From contig CANHSL010000015.1 of the NCBI GenBank assembly GCA_947463385.1, positions 1 through 37,069 of the forward strand: DNA of 37,069 bases, read 5' to 3'. A program made the translations under genes and the position numbers. Within the stretch, counting starts at the first letter, position 1. Each line of letters opens with the position of its first letter. The notes below the pieces were generated by a model. It searched no databases. It was not told the origin of the DNA and saw only the letters and a program-made list of their open reading frames with translations. Source of the DNA: Flavobacteriales bacterium (GTDB taxonomy: Bacteria > Bacteroidota > Bacteroidia > Flavobacteriales_D > Crocinitomicaceae). This document shows positions 24,069-31,957 of this stretch, one piece after another.

Positions 24069-25787
24069 TTAAAATTTAATAGTTACTCCACCAAACACTG
24101 AAATAGGCATAACAGGATAGTTGTAAAACTTGAGGTATCGTTGCGATGCGATGTTATTAAGTTGAACGAATCCAGAAATTCGCTTATTATATCGATACTC
24201 TAACCCAAGATTACCATCAATTATATTTCCCATGTTATAGGCAAATTGGTTGTTGATTTCGCTAACATGTTCACCGGCTTCATACACTTTAGCATATCGT
24301 CCGAATGACATATCCAGTCCGGCTTTCACAAGAAACTTATCGAATAAATTATAGGTCATATTTAATAAAACCTCAGCGGTTGGTAGATTCCAAGCCTTAG
24401 CCTCATTAAACATTTCATATGAATGATATCGAGCAATTAAGTCGGCACTTAGTTTCTTATTGGCTTCATACCCAAATCGACCTTCGATTTTTGTGTGATT
24501 TAAGGAATCATACACCAACATAAATTTGTTTCCTGTGGAAATTAGGGTGTCGTTCACAAAAAATGCGCGGTTATTTTCCTTTACAAAATTTGCCATTAAA
24601 CCGTAACTTATGGCTTTCTTGCTTCTTCCTTTAATTCCCAATTGGATGTCGTACGGATTTATTTCATTTTGTATGTTCATGTTAGGGAGCACAAAATTAT
24701 TTTCTTGGTAAAAAGACGTTAACGAACCTTGTTTAACCTGTCCGTTTAACTTTATAAAGGGAATCAACTGGTCGTTTAATAGTGCGTATTGCATATGGAT
24801 CGCGGGGAAGAAATAAGCGCGTGTTTGCTCTGCCACATCAATACTTACCTTGAATCCAGCATCTATGGTTAATTTGTTTTGTACTAAATGACTTTTAACA
24901 CCAGGATTTAAATCAATTACGGTGTTTTTTCTAACGATACCACTATCGGATAGGTTTAAAATAGAATCTTGTATACCGTAAGTATACCCGTTGTATCGAA
25001 GGCCTAAATCTCCATAAAATAAGGTAGAACCACTTCTAAATGTACCTAATCCACTTAAGCTGAATCCTTGTTCTTTTGCCTTCCAGTCGGACAAACTATC
25101 TATAAACGGCGCATCTGTTCCGGTATATCTAAAGTTTAGGCTTGTTTTTAAGTTAAAAACACCGGTATCCCCGCGATTTGTAGTGATATCCGCATGTGCA
25201 TTTACCAATTGATAACGCTGAGCAATAGAATCCTTATTTACATCCGGTTGAGTTAACCCGTAATAATGAAACCCGTGGTTAGTGTAATTTAATTTACTGC
25301 TTATGCTCACGTTCTTTTGAAAGGTTTCAAAATTTCCTTGGACGCTTGTTTTATCAAAGCTAGCGGGAGCCATGAGTTGTTTTTCTCTGTTTTTTATGTC
25401 TCCAAAAAAACTAAGGTGTTTCACGTGTAATCCATAATAATTAGATCTAGAACGTGTCGAATTAACATAAAGCTCCCCTAATGGCATTAATGTGGACCCC
25501 ATCCCCAGTTTTAAATAAAAGGGATAAAACTTTTCTAGCAACTGTTCTGTTTCAATGCTTGCTGCTTGAATGGTATCCACTTGGATTTTCACGTTTAATT
25601 TTGGTCCAAGTAAGGCACGATTAGGAACGGCTGATGTTTTAATGGAGTCAATTATCTTTGGCGCAGAGGAAATACGATGGGCACGTTCAATATCTCTGTT
25701 TCCTTTTCCATCGGTTTCAAAAACGTCAGATTGAGCAAAAAGCAAAGGAACCCAACCCCCAATCAATAAAATCAAAAAGTACTTCAT
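24069..25787 (-). CDS. Predicted outer-membrane beta-barrel protein (TonB-receptor-like)
   Basis: A 572-residue protein from the ATG at 25787, which begins the signal peptide M-K-Y-F-L-I-L-L-I-G-G-W ending L-L-F-A-Q (1-19). The upstream in-frame ATG at 25832 would put 15 polar residues before it and overlap the TPR gene. After a short N-terminal region with repeated Ile/Thr/Asp, alternating hydrophobic and polar strands continue to the end (for example L-N-Y-T-N-H-G-F-H-Y-Y-G, L-G-L-E-Y-R-Y-N-K-R). The last residue is Phe (V-T-I-K-F), the outer-membrane assembly signature. There is no clear plug domain or TonB box, so porin-like is as likely as TonB-dependent. It starts one base after the TPR gene stop, so the two products probably work together. 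Confidence 0.75.
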   Translation of the reverse strand: MKYFLILLIGGWVPLLFAQSDVFETDGKGNRDIERAHRISSAPKIIDSIKTSAVPNRALLGPKLNVKIQVDTIQAASIETEQLLEKFYPFYLKLGMGSTLMPLGELYVNSTRSRSNYYGLHVKHLSFFGDIKNREKQLMAPASFDKTSVQGNFETFQKNVSISSKLNYTNHGFHYYGLTQPDVNKDSIAQRYQLVNAHADITTNRGDTGVFNLKTSLNFRYTGTDAPFIDSLSDWKAKEQGFSLSGLGTFRSGSTLFYGDLGLRYNGYTYGIQDSILNLSDSGIVRKNTVIDLNPGVKSHLVQNKLTIDAGFKVSIDVAEQTRAYFFPAIHMQYALLNDQLIPFIKLNGQVKQGSLTSFYQENNFVLPNMNIQNEINPYDIQLGIKGRSKKAISYGLMANFVKENNRAFFVNDTLISTGNKFMLVYDSLNHTKIEGRFGYEANKKLSADLIARYHSYEMFNEAKAWNLPTAEVLLNMTYNLFDKFLVKAGLDMSFGRYAKVYEAGEHVSEINNQFAYNMGNIIDGNLGLEYRYNKRISGFVQLNNIASQRYLKFYNYPVMPISVFGGVTIKF

Positions 25788-25788
25788 G

Positions 25789-28700
25789 TTATTCGGGTTT
25801 AATGTCAATGGTTTTTTGTGGATCACTTTCAATGGTTTTCGCTGGATTCATTAAGTGTTCAATCTCAAGTTTAAGGGCATTTGCTTCGGTTAAAATTCCA
25901 TCTTCTTCTTTAATTGGATAGAAGTCTATAACAGAGGTTATGGTTTGCTCTGCTTCTAATAATTCTCCCTGTTGCATATGTACTTTGGTCTGAAGAATTA
26001 AGCCTTTTGCTACCCAGTAATTATAGCTCGGTTTCATTTTAAGTAGTTCTTTAACAAGGATTACAGCAGAGTCAAGTGCGCTATTTTTAAATTGAATTTC
26101 CGCAAGGGTATATTTCGCTTCCGCGCCTTTAATGGTTCCTGTATTTTTAACCAACCATCGCAAGGAAGGTTCTGCTATGGCATAGGAGTTCAAATAAAAA
26201 GCACTCATTCCATAGGCATATTCAGCTTCTACTTTTAATGATTGATTGAGTCCCCCGGTCATACGAACTTGTTGTGCGTAGGTATTTGCTTCCTTGTAAT
26301 TTTTCAAAAGAAAATAACAACGCATTAAGCCAATTTTCGCTGCGTTAATGTTGTTCGGTTTAGCGGCGTATTGTTCGAGTTTGATGTAATTAATTAATGC
26401 GGACTCATAATTCTTCTTCTCATAGTAATAGGTTGCAATTTTGTAGGCTACTGGTTCAAAATAGCTTGCTGTTGGACCAGCCAAATACGCTTCGTAATGC
26501 GGCAGGGCGGCCAGGGTATCTTTTAATCTTAAACAGGCATTCCCTGCATAGAAATGCGCATCCTGGGAGAACTTTCCATTCGGGAATTTGGATAAATATT
26601 GATTAAATTTAGGAATAGCCTCTACGTAATTACTATCCACGTAACTTTGAAGGGCGGGGTTAAAATATAGATTCTCTTTTTCATCTGTTGATAAACCAGC
26701 GCAGTCGTATTCATTTGCCACCTCTTCTGCACGTTCTGGGCTTTTCATTGCTACATAAACATCCATTAGTCCTTTTGCGGCCACAGCGCAAATGTCTTTT
26801 TTATTCCCAAACTCTAACAGTATCGAACGGTATGCACTTTCGGCAAGTTGATATTTCCATTGTTTGTAGTATATGTCAGCCATTTCAATGCGGCAATTTA
26901 TAACTTTAGGTGATTTCGGATAATTAAGTACATATCGCTCAAAGCCTTCAAAGGATTTAACGAATTCAGATTGTGCTTTGTAGCTCATCGCTAATTCATA
27001 TGAAGCGTTTTGAACAAACTTGGATAAGGGATAATCCGCGATTAATTCCTCTAGTGTTGAGATTTTCAATAGGGCTTGTTTATTATACCCATATGATTTT
27101 GCCAAATAAAATGAGGCGCGATCTGCTTGTTCTGTTTTTTTAGAAAGGATTTCTTTATAATATTTAATGGCTTGTTCGTCTTTACCCTGAGAATAATTAC
27201 CATCAGCTAATTGAAACATAGCGTCGAGCTTTTTTTCTGAATTTTGGGGTTTAGATTGAAGGTAAATACCGAAATATTCAAGCGCATCAGTTAATTGATC
27301 TAGTTCTAAATAGGCATATGCAATGCTATAATACGCATCGGGTTTCTCTTCCAATAAATTAGCTGAGGGAGAAGCCAAGAATTTTTTAAATTCTCCAATC
27401 GACTCTTTATAAGATGATTTTTTGAAATATATATCAGCTTTCCAATAGCGGGATTTTGCAATAATTTCTGGCTCATTCGGGTATTTATCAACTAAACCAA
27501 AGAGTGTAAACGCCGAATCCAACAACCCTTTTTGATAAAGATCTACCCCATAATTAAACGCTACCGTTTGATAAACACTCTTCAGTTGTGCGTCTTTATT
27601 GGGTATTTTATTCAGTGATTCTAGCGCCTTTGCATAGTTACTGGTAGAGGCGTAAACATTCACTAAATATTGAAAAATATCAGCTTTTCGAGTGGAGTTT
27701 GGATATTTACTGAGGTAGTTTTCAAAGGCCCGAACTGATTCGTCGTATGGGTTAATGTCTATTTTAAAAGATATAACAGCAAATTGATAGAGTGCATCCT
27801 CAGAGAGTGCTGGTTTTGCGGTCATTTTAGATACGCGCTCAAAGGCGTTTCGTGCCGGAAGCATCTTGTTTGCATTTAAATAACAGTTTGCAATGTGATA
27901 CATTGCGGTTTGACCAAGACTATCATCTATTCGTGCTGCGCGCTCTAAATAGGTGATTGCTTGATCACTTTGTGCCGAATTCATTAAGGAAAACCCTAAT
28001 TGATAATCGTCTATTCGGGTGGTTTTTGCACGTTTATCATAGCTTGATAAATAGTGTGCCGCTTCTTTGTATTGATTCAATTTAAAATAGGAATCACCCA
28101 AAAGATGTAAGATGTCGTTATAGTTTCCTAGTTCGGCGGTATCTAATACGGAAGGGGCATACGCAATTACACTATCGTAAAGCCCTTGTTTGTGGTTTAT
28201 TTGAACAATATAGTACGGCGCAATGGTAGTAAATTCCGGTTTATATTTTAGCTGATGAAAGGTGGATTTTGATTCAGATAAGTTGCCGAGGGTATAGTTT
28301 AAATGTGCATAATAATATAAACTTATCGATCCGTATTGACCGGTAGAGTTTTTCACTTCCTTAAATGCTGTTAGTGCCTCTTTTTCTTGACCTTCTACAA
28401 AATAGCTATACCCCTTTTTGAAAAAATATATTTCTGTATTTATCGAATCTAATTCATCGCTATGGACCAATTCATAATATGGTAGGGCCCCAATATAATC
28501 CTCTTTTTGAAAAAAGTAATTTCCTATTTCAAGGTTAATGTTGTTTTTATATGCGTTTTCAGGATAGGATGCATTAAATGAGCTCAGTAAAGGAATAGCA
28601 TCCTCATTATACAAGGACAACGCGGCCATGCCTCTATAATAATACGCTTTAATAATAAATGGATCGTTACGATCGATGGGTTGATTAATGAAATTTTCAA

Positions 28701-28857
28701 ATTCAATGCGTGCCGCAGTGAACTGACTTTTTTCATATAATTCCACCGCCCGGTGATAGTCACGATAGCCTGTGGTTGTTTTAATGGTCTCCTGCCCATA
28801 AAAGCAAGAACCAAGACCTACCCAAATAAAGAATAGAAAAAAGATACTTTTTCGCAT
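25789..28857 (-). CDS. Giant tetratricopeptide repeat envelope protein
   Basis: A 1022-residue protein made almost wholly of TPR-like helical repeats (such as A-L-P-Y-Y-E-L-V, A-I-T-Y-L-E-R-A-A and A-L-P-H-Y-E-A-Y-L-A, spread over about residues 30-1000). The N-terminus is an export signal; L15-G-S-C18 could be a lipobox, making it a lipoprotein, or cleavage could follow F-Y-G-Q (22). The end is a polar tail (K-T-I-E-S-D-P-Q-K). TPR solenoids of this size in Bacteroidota usually act as periplasmic or outer-membrane scaffolds. The next gene is an outer-membrane barrel one base away, and the divergent neighbour is ftsE. A role linking the barrel with cell-wall growth is inference. A perfect TAnnTTTG box lies 4 nt before the ATG. 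Confidence 0.85.
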   Translation of the reverse strand: MRKSIFFLFFIWVGLGSCFYGQETIKTTTGYRDYHRAVELYEKSQFTAARIEFENFINQPIDRNDPFIIKAYYYRGMAALSLYNEDAIPLLSSFNASYPENAYKNNINLEIGNYFFQKEDYIGALPYYELVHSDELDSINTEIYFFKKGYSYFVEGQEKEALTAFKEVKNSTGQYGSISLYYYAHLNYTLGNLSESKSTFHQLKYKPEFTTIAPYYIVQINHKQGLYDSVIAYAPSVLDTAELGNYNDILHLLGDSYFKLNQYKEAAHYLSSYDKRAKTTRIDDYQLGFSLMNSAQSDQAITYLERAARIDDSLGQTAMYHIANCYLNANKMLPARNAFERVSKMTAKPALSEDALYQFAVISFKIDINPYDESVRAFENYLSKYPNSTRKADIFQYLVNVYASTSNYAKALESLNKIPNKDAQLKSVYQTVAFNYGVDLYQKGLLDSAFTLFGLVDKYPNEPEIIAKSRYWKADIYFKKSSYKESIGEFKKFLASPSANLLEEKPDAYYSIAYAYLELDQLTDALEYFGIYLQSKPQNSEKKLDAMFQLADGNYSQGKDEQAIKYYKEILSKKTEQADRASFYLAKSYGYNKQALLKISTLEELIADYPLSKFVQNASYELAMSYKAQSEFVKSFEGFERYVLNYPKSPKVINCRIEMADIYYKQWKYQLAESAYRSILLEFGNKKDICAVAAKGLMDVYVAMKSPERAEEVANEYDCAGLSTDEKENLYFNPALQSYVDSNYVEAIPKFNQYLSKFPNGKFSQDAHFYAGNACLRLKDTLAALPHYEAYLAGPTASYFEPVAYKIATYYYEKKNYESALINYIKLEQYAAKPNNINAAKIGLMRCYFLLKNYKEANTYAQQVRMTGGLNQSLKVEAEYAYGMSAFYLNSYAIAEPSLRWLVKNTGTIKGAEAKYTLAEIQFKNSALDSAVILVKELLKMKPSYNYWVAKGLILQTKVHMQQGELLEAEQTITSVIDFYPIKEEDGILTEANALKLEIEHLMNPAKTIESDPQKTIDIKPE

Positions 28858-28861
28858 GGAA

Positions 28862-28896
28862 CAAAATTATACCGCATGGAACGCTTGAATTCGCAA
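28862..28896 (-). promoter_or_regulatory. Candidate promoter of the TPR / barrel operon
   Basis: On the minus strand TTG (28896-28894), a 24-nt spacer and TAATTTTG (28869-28862), a perfect TAnnTTTG. Only four bases separate it from the ATG at 28857, implying a leaderless transcript. The spacer is one longer than the usual range. Confidence 0.5.
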
Positions 28897-28944
28897 AGGG
28901 TTAAAAGTTTTTCACTCATTTTTGTTAAGAGATATTTTATTGTC

Positions 28945-28977
28945 TTGTGAATTGACTCGTTCTCTGTTACATCTTTG
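28945..28977 (+). promoter_or_regulatory. Weak candidate promoter of ftsE
   Basis: TTG (28945-28947), a 22-nt spacer and CATCTTTG (28970-28977, 7/8 to TAnnTTTG), ending 13 nt before the GTG start at 28991. The mismatch is in the conserved first T. Confidence 0.25.
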
Positions 28978-28990
28978 TAAAAAATGACAC

Positions 28991-29656
28991 GTGGAGCAAA
29001 TCATTAGTTTAACGGACGTTACAATCCGTCAAGGAGAAAAGACCATACTTAAACAGGTTAATTTATCAGTCGCAGAAGCTGAGTTTGTTTATTTAATCGG
29101 AAAAACGGGCAGCGGTAAAAGCTCCTTATTAAAAACCTTATACGGCGAATTGTCTATTTCAGAAGGTGAAGGGGCAATTGCTGGGTATAATTTAAAAACG
29201 ATAAAACAAAAAGAGGTTCCGTTTTTGCGACGAAAATTGGGTATTGTGTTTCAAGATTTTCAATTATTATTGGATCGCACAGTTATTCAGAATTTATATT
29301 TTGTTCTCAAGGCTACCGGCTGGAAAGAAAAAGCGGAAATTCATAAACGCGCAATGAGTGTCTTGCAACTGGTTGGAATAGAACAAAAAGCGGATCAAAT
29401 GCCCCACACCCTTTCTGGAGGAGAACAACAACGTGTATCCATCGCACGAGCTCTACTAAACGACCCAAAAATTATTCTTGCGGACGAACCAACAGGTAAT
29501 TTAGATGTAGAAACTTCCGAAGAAATCATGCAATTGTTGGTGGCCTTATCGAAAGAAGAAAATACAGCGGTATTGATGGCTACTCATGACCTTCAAATGG
29601 TACAAAAATTTCCCGCTCGTACGCTGCGCGTAGAAAACGAGGAAATTCACAGTTAA
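28991..29656 (+). CDS. ftsE: Cell division ABC ATPase FtsE
   Basis: ATPase partner of FtsX. It has 221 residues with a GTG start; the nearby ATG at 28984 is in another frame. ABC motifs are Walker A G37-K-T-G-S-G-K-S, Q-loop F-Q88-D-F, signature L141-S-G-G-E-Q, and Walker B I-I-L-A-D165-E166-P-T-G-N-L-D. The sequence between Walker A and the signature ([12 protein letters not shown]) is FtsE-like; a LolD/MacB-type ATPase is the main alternative, since no permease adjoins. FtsX is encoded in this window at 5332-6216, so the usual ftsEX pair is split. It is divergent from the TPR gene; its stop abuts the PhoH gene stop within TTAATTAA. Confidence 0.85.
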   Translation: MEQIISLTDVTIRQGEKTILKQVNLSVAEAEFVYLIGKTGSGKSSLLKTLYGELSISEGEGAIAGYNLKTIKQKEVPFLRRKLGIVFQDFQLLLDRTVIQNLYFVLKATGWKEKAEIHKRAMSVLQLVGIEQKADQMPHTLSGGEQQRVSIARALLNDPKIILADEPTGNLDVETSEEIMQLLVALSKEENTAVLMATHDLQMVQKFPARTLRVENEEIHS

Positions 29657-30982
29657 TTAAAGCAAGTCGTTCGCAAGATTTGCCAATTCAGAGCGCTCCC
29701 CTTTTTCAAGTTTCACGTGTGCAAACAAGGGTTGATTCTTGATTTTCTGAATTAAATACGCAAGCCCATTGCTATATTCATCTAAATAAGGCGTGTCAAT
29801 TTGATGTACATCACCGGTGAATACAATTTTTGTATTCTCACCTGCACGCGTAATAATGGTTTTAATCTCGTGAGGCGTTAAATTTTGTGCCTCATCAATG
29901 ATGAACATGATGTTAGAAAAGCTTCTGCCTCGAATAAATGCAAGTGGGGTAATCACAATTTTCTTGTTTTCCTCCATTTCACTTATTGCCTTATGCTTTT
30001 TTTCGTGCTCGCCATATTGCGCTTTTATAAACTTTAAGTTGTCCCATAAGGGCTCCATGTACGGACTAATTTTATCGTTTGCGTCTCCTGGGAGAAATCC
30101 AATTTCTTTATTAGACAAAGGCACAATGGGTCTGGCCAATATGATTTGATTAAACTTTTTTTCTTGCTCTAACGCGGCCGCTAATGCCAGTAGTGTTTTA
30201 CCGGTACCCGCAACCCCTTGAAGCGCAACCAGTTTTATTTCAGGATTTGTTAGTGCATGTAAGGCAAAGGCTTGTTCGGCATTTTTTGGTTTAATTCCAT
30301 AAACAAACTCTTTTTCGATACGCTCCAACATCCCAGACGTTTGGTTGTAATACACCAATGAAGAGGTTTTGCCATTTTTTAAAATATAATACCCATTGGT
30401 TCGCTTTAAAGAACCGAGAATTCCTTGTTCTTCGCAGGTTCCACGGGTAAACACTTCCCGGATTAAGTCGCTATCCACGTGATCAATAATATAGTCTGGT
30501 GCTAAATCATTTTTAAGTTCATAAACCTTACCTGTTTCATAATCCTCTGCGGCAACACCCAGGGCTTTTGCTTTGATTCTCAGGTTAATGTCTTTCGTTA
30601 CAAGCACTACATTTCGCGCGGGAAATTCTTCTTGTAGGATCAGTGCAGCATTGATTATTTTATGGTCATTTTTTGAGGAGGCATAAATCTTTTCTGCATT
30701 AATCATTTTGGGATCACTGTCCATAATGATTTTGAATTTTCCTAGGCCCGATTCAATATCAATCCAATTACTTAAGCGTTCATTTCCAACCAGCTTATCA
30801 ATAAAGCGAATTACTTCTCTCGCTGAAAAATTCTTTGTGTCATTTCCTAATTTAAACTTGTCCAGTTCTTCCAATACGGTTATTGGAATAGCGACATCAT
30901 GTTGTTTGAAATTAATGATTGCATGGTGGTCGTGAATTAACACCGAAGTGTCTAACACGAAAATTTTAGTTTTCTTTTTCAT
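29657..30982 (-). CDS. PhoH family PIN-domain ATPase (PhoH2-like)
   Basis: A 441-residue two-domain protein. The N-terminal PIN nuclease domain starts V-L-D11-T-S-V-L-I and carries further acidic residues (E39, D131 in T-K-D-I-N-L). The C-terminal PhoH ATPase domain has Walker A G256-V-A-G-T-G-K-T263, A-R-P-I-V-P-L-S, and Walker B I-I-D363-E364-A-Q-N-L-T, then F-T-G-D. PIN-PhoH fusions (PhoH2) are reported to unwind and cut RNA. There is no toxin-antitoxin partner upstream, so a housekeeping RNA role is more likely. Its start overlaps the end of the following epimerase gene by 17 bp, so both are probably on one transcript. Confidence 0.92.
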   Translation of the reverse strand: MKKKTKIFVLDTSVLIHDHHAIINFKQHDVAIPITVLEELDKFKLGNDTKNFSAREVIRFIDKLVGNERLSNWIDIESGLGKFKIIMDSDPKMINAEKIYASSKNDHKIINAALILQEEFPARNVVLVTKDINLRIKAKALGVAAEDYETGKVYELKNDLAPDYIIDHVDSDLIREVFTRGTCEEQGILGSLKRTNGYYILKNGKTSSLVYYNQTSGMLERIEKEFVYGIKPKNAEQAFALHALTNPEIKLVALQGVAGTGKTLLALAAALEQEKKFNQIILARPIVPLSNKEIGFLPGDANDKISPYMEPLWDNLKFIKAQYGEHEKKHKAISEMEENKKIVITPLAFIRGRSFSNIMFIIDEAQNLTPHEIKTIITRAGENTKIVFTGDVHQIDTPYLDEYSNGLAYLIQKIKNQPLFAHVKLEKGERSELANLANDLL

Positions 30983-31847
30983 AAATTAAATCTGATAGTT
31001 GGTTAAAACGAGTTTTATAAGCGGTTTGGCTGAGTTTTGTGCGGTCAATCCGAAGCGATTCCGTTAATAACATGCCCATTTCGCCAAAAATTAAACGAAT
31101 TACAAAGACCGGAATGTTTGGAAGAATTATTTTCGAACGTTCTTTATGGGCTATTGTTTGTGTTAATTCCTTCATGCTTGAATTATTAGAAACCACATGA
31201 ATTAAACCGACGGATTTGGTTTGAAGAACATGCAGTATAAAGCCAACCACATCATCTAAATGTATCCAAGGAACGAGCTGTTTTCCGCTGCCGGGAACAG
31301 CCCCCATGCAAAACTTCATCGGTACCGCAATTTTTCGATAGGCACCTCCCTGGCTAGACAAGACCATTCCTAGACGAAAGATACTGAATGAGGGAAGCTT
31401 ATCGAACAGGCGGTGCGACCCTTCCCATTGCTCCACTAAATTCGATAAAAAATCTGTTGCAAAGGGGTGGCTTTCATTGTAACACAAGGAATCATCAAAT
31501 CCGAAGGCATTTACTCCAGAAATCCCGATATAGCCTTCAAGAGACGGACAATGTTTGGAGCATTCGGTATAAAGAAACTGTGTAGCCTCTACCCGCGAAT
31601 TAATGAGTTCTTTCTTTCTTTCCCTTGTCCATCGTTTTTCTGCAATGCCCGCACCCGCTAAATTAATGATGTGAGTAATTGAGTTAAGCGAAGTATTGTC
31701 TAATTGTTGTTTGGCGGGATCCCAAAACACATGATTTGCTTTCGCGGGATGCCTGCTGAGAATTTTATATGATATTCCAGATAAATCAAGTGCTTTTTGG
31801 AGCGCTTTCCCTATAAATCCAGTCCCACCAACAATCAAAACCTCCAT
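30966..31847 (-). CDS. TIGR01777 family NAD(P)-dependent epimerase/reductase
   Basis: A 293-residue extended short-chain dehydrogenase. The nucleotide motif is G7-G-T-G10-F-I-G13 at the very start, so the ATG at 31847 is right. Family blocks include N-L-A-G-A-G-I-A-E-K-R-W-T (about 63-76), R-V-E-A-T, F-R-L-G-M-V-L-S and the P-W-I-H-L-D-D-V motif. The C-terminal DUF1731-type part ends the protein. Members are related to human SDR39U1 and E. coli YfcH; the substrate is unknown. It is upstream of and overlaps the PhoH gene. The 110 bp before it, shared with the divergent S41 gene, show no good promoter on this strand. Confidence 0.9.
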   Translation of the reverse strand: MEVLIVGGTGFIGKALQKALDLSGISYKILSRHPAKANHVFWDPAKQQLDNTSLNSITHIINLAGAGIAEKRWTRERKKELINSRVEATQFLYTECSKHCPSLEGYIGISGVNAFGFDDSLCYNESHPFATDFLSNLVEQWEGSHRLFDKLPSFSIFRLGMVLSSQGGAYRKIAVPMKFCMGAVPGSGKQLVPWIHLDDVVGFILHVLQTKSVGLIHVVSNNSSMKELTQTIAHKERSKIILPNIPVFVIRLIFGEMGMLLTESLRIDRTKLSQTAYKTRFNQLSDLIYEKEN

Positions 31848-31943
31848 AATCTTTTGGGTGTTAAATTAAAAAATATAGCCATTCAGCATCTCTTATAAAT
31901 AAAATTAATATGTTCATAATCTTAGCTACACGCGAAGCTTTTC

Positions 31944-31951
31944 TATTTTTG
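31944..31951 (+). promoter_or_regulatory. Candidate -7 box of the S41 protease operon
   Basis: TATTTTTG is a perfect TAnnTTTG, six bases before the ATG at 31958, again suggesting little or no leader. At the expected -33 position only TTA is found, not TTG. Confidence 0.4.
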
Positions 31952-31957
31952 TGAATA

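Noticed and set aside
25417-25432. Second parS-like site TGTTTCACGTGTAATC in the barrel gene (13/16 match)
   Set aside because: The left half is perfect but the right half is degraded, and it lies in coding sequence. It may bind ParB weakly, but one site like this is not enough to call.
29653-29660. TTAATTAA palindrome between ftsE and PhoH genes
   Set aside because: It is simply two TAA stop codons meeting on opposite strands, not a regulatory site.
29710-29719. GTTTCACGTG inside the PhoH gene
   Set aside because: Only the core and one half of parS match; the other arm is unrelated.
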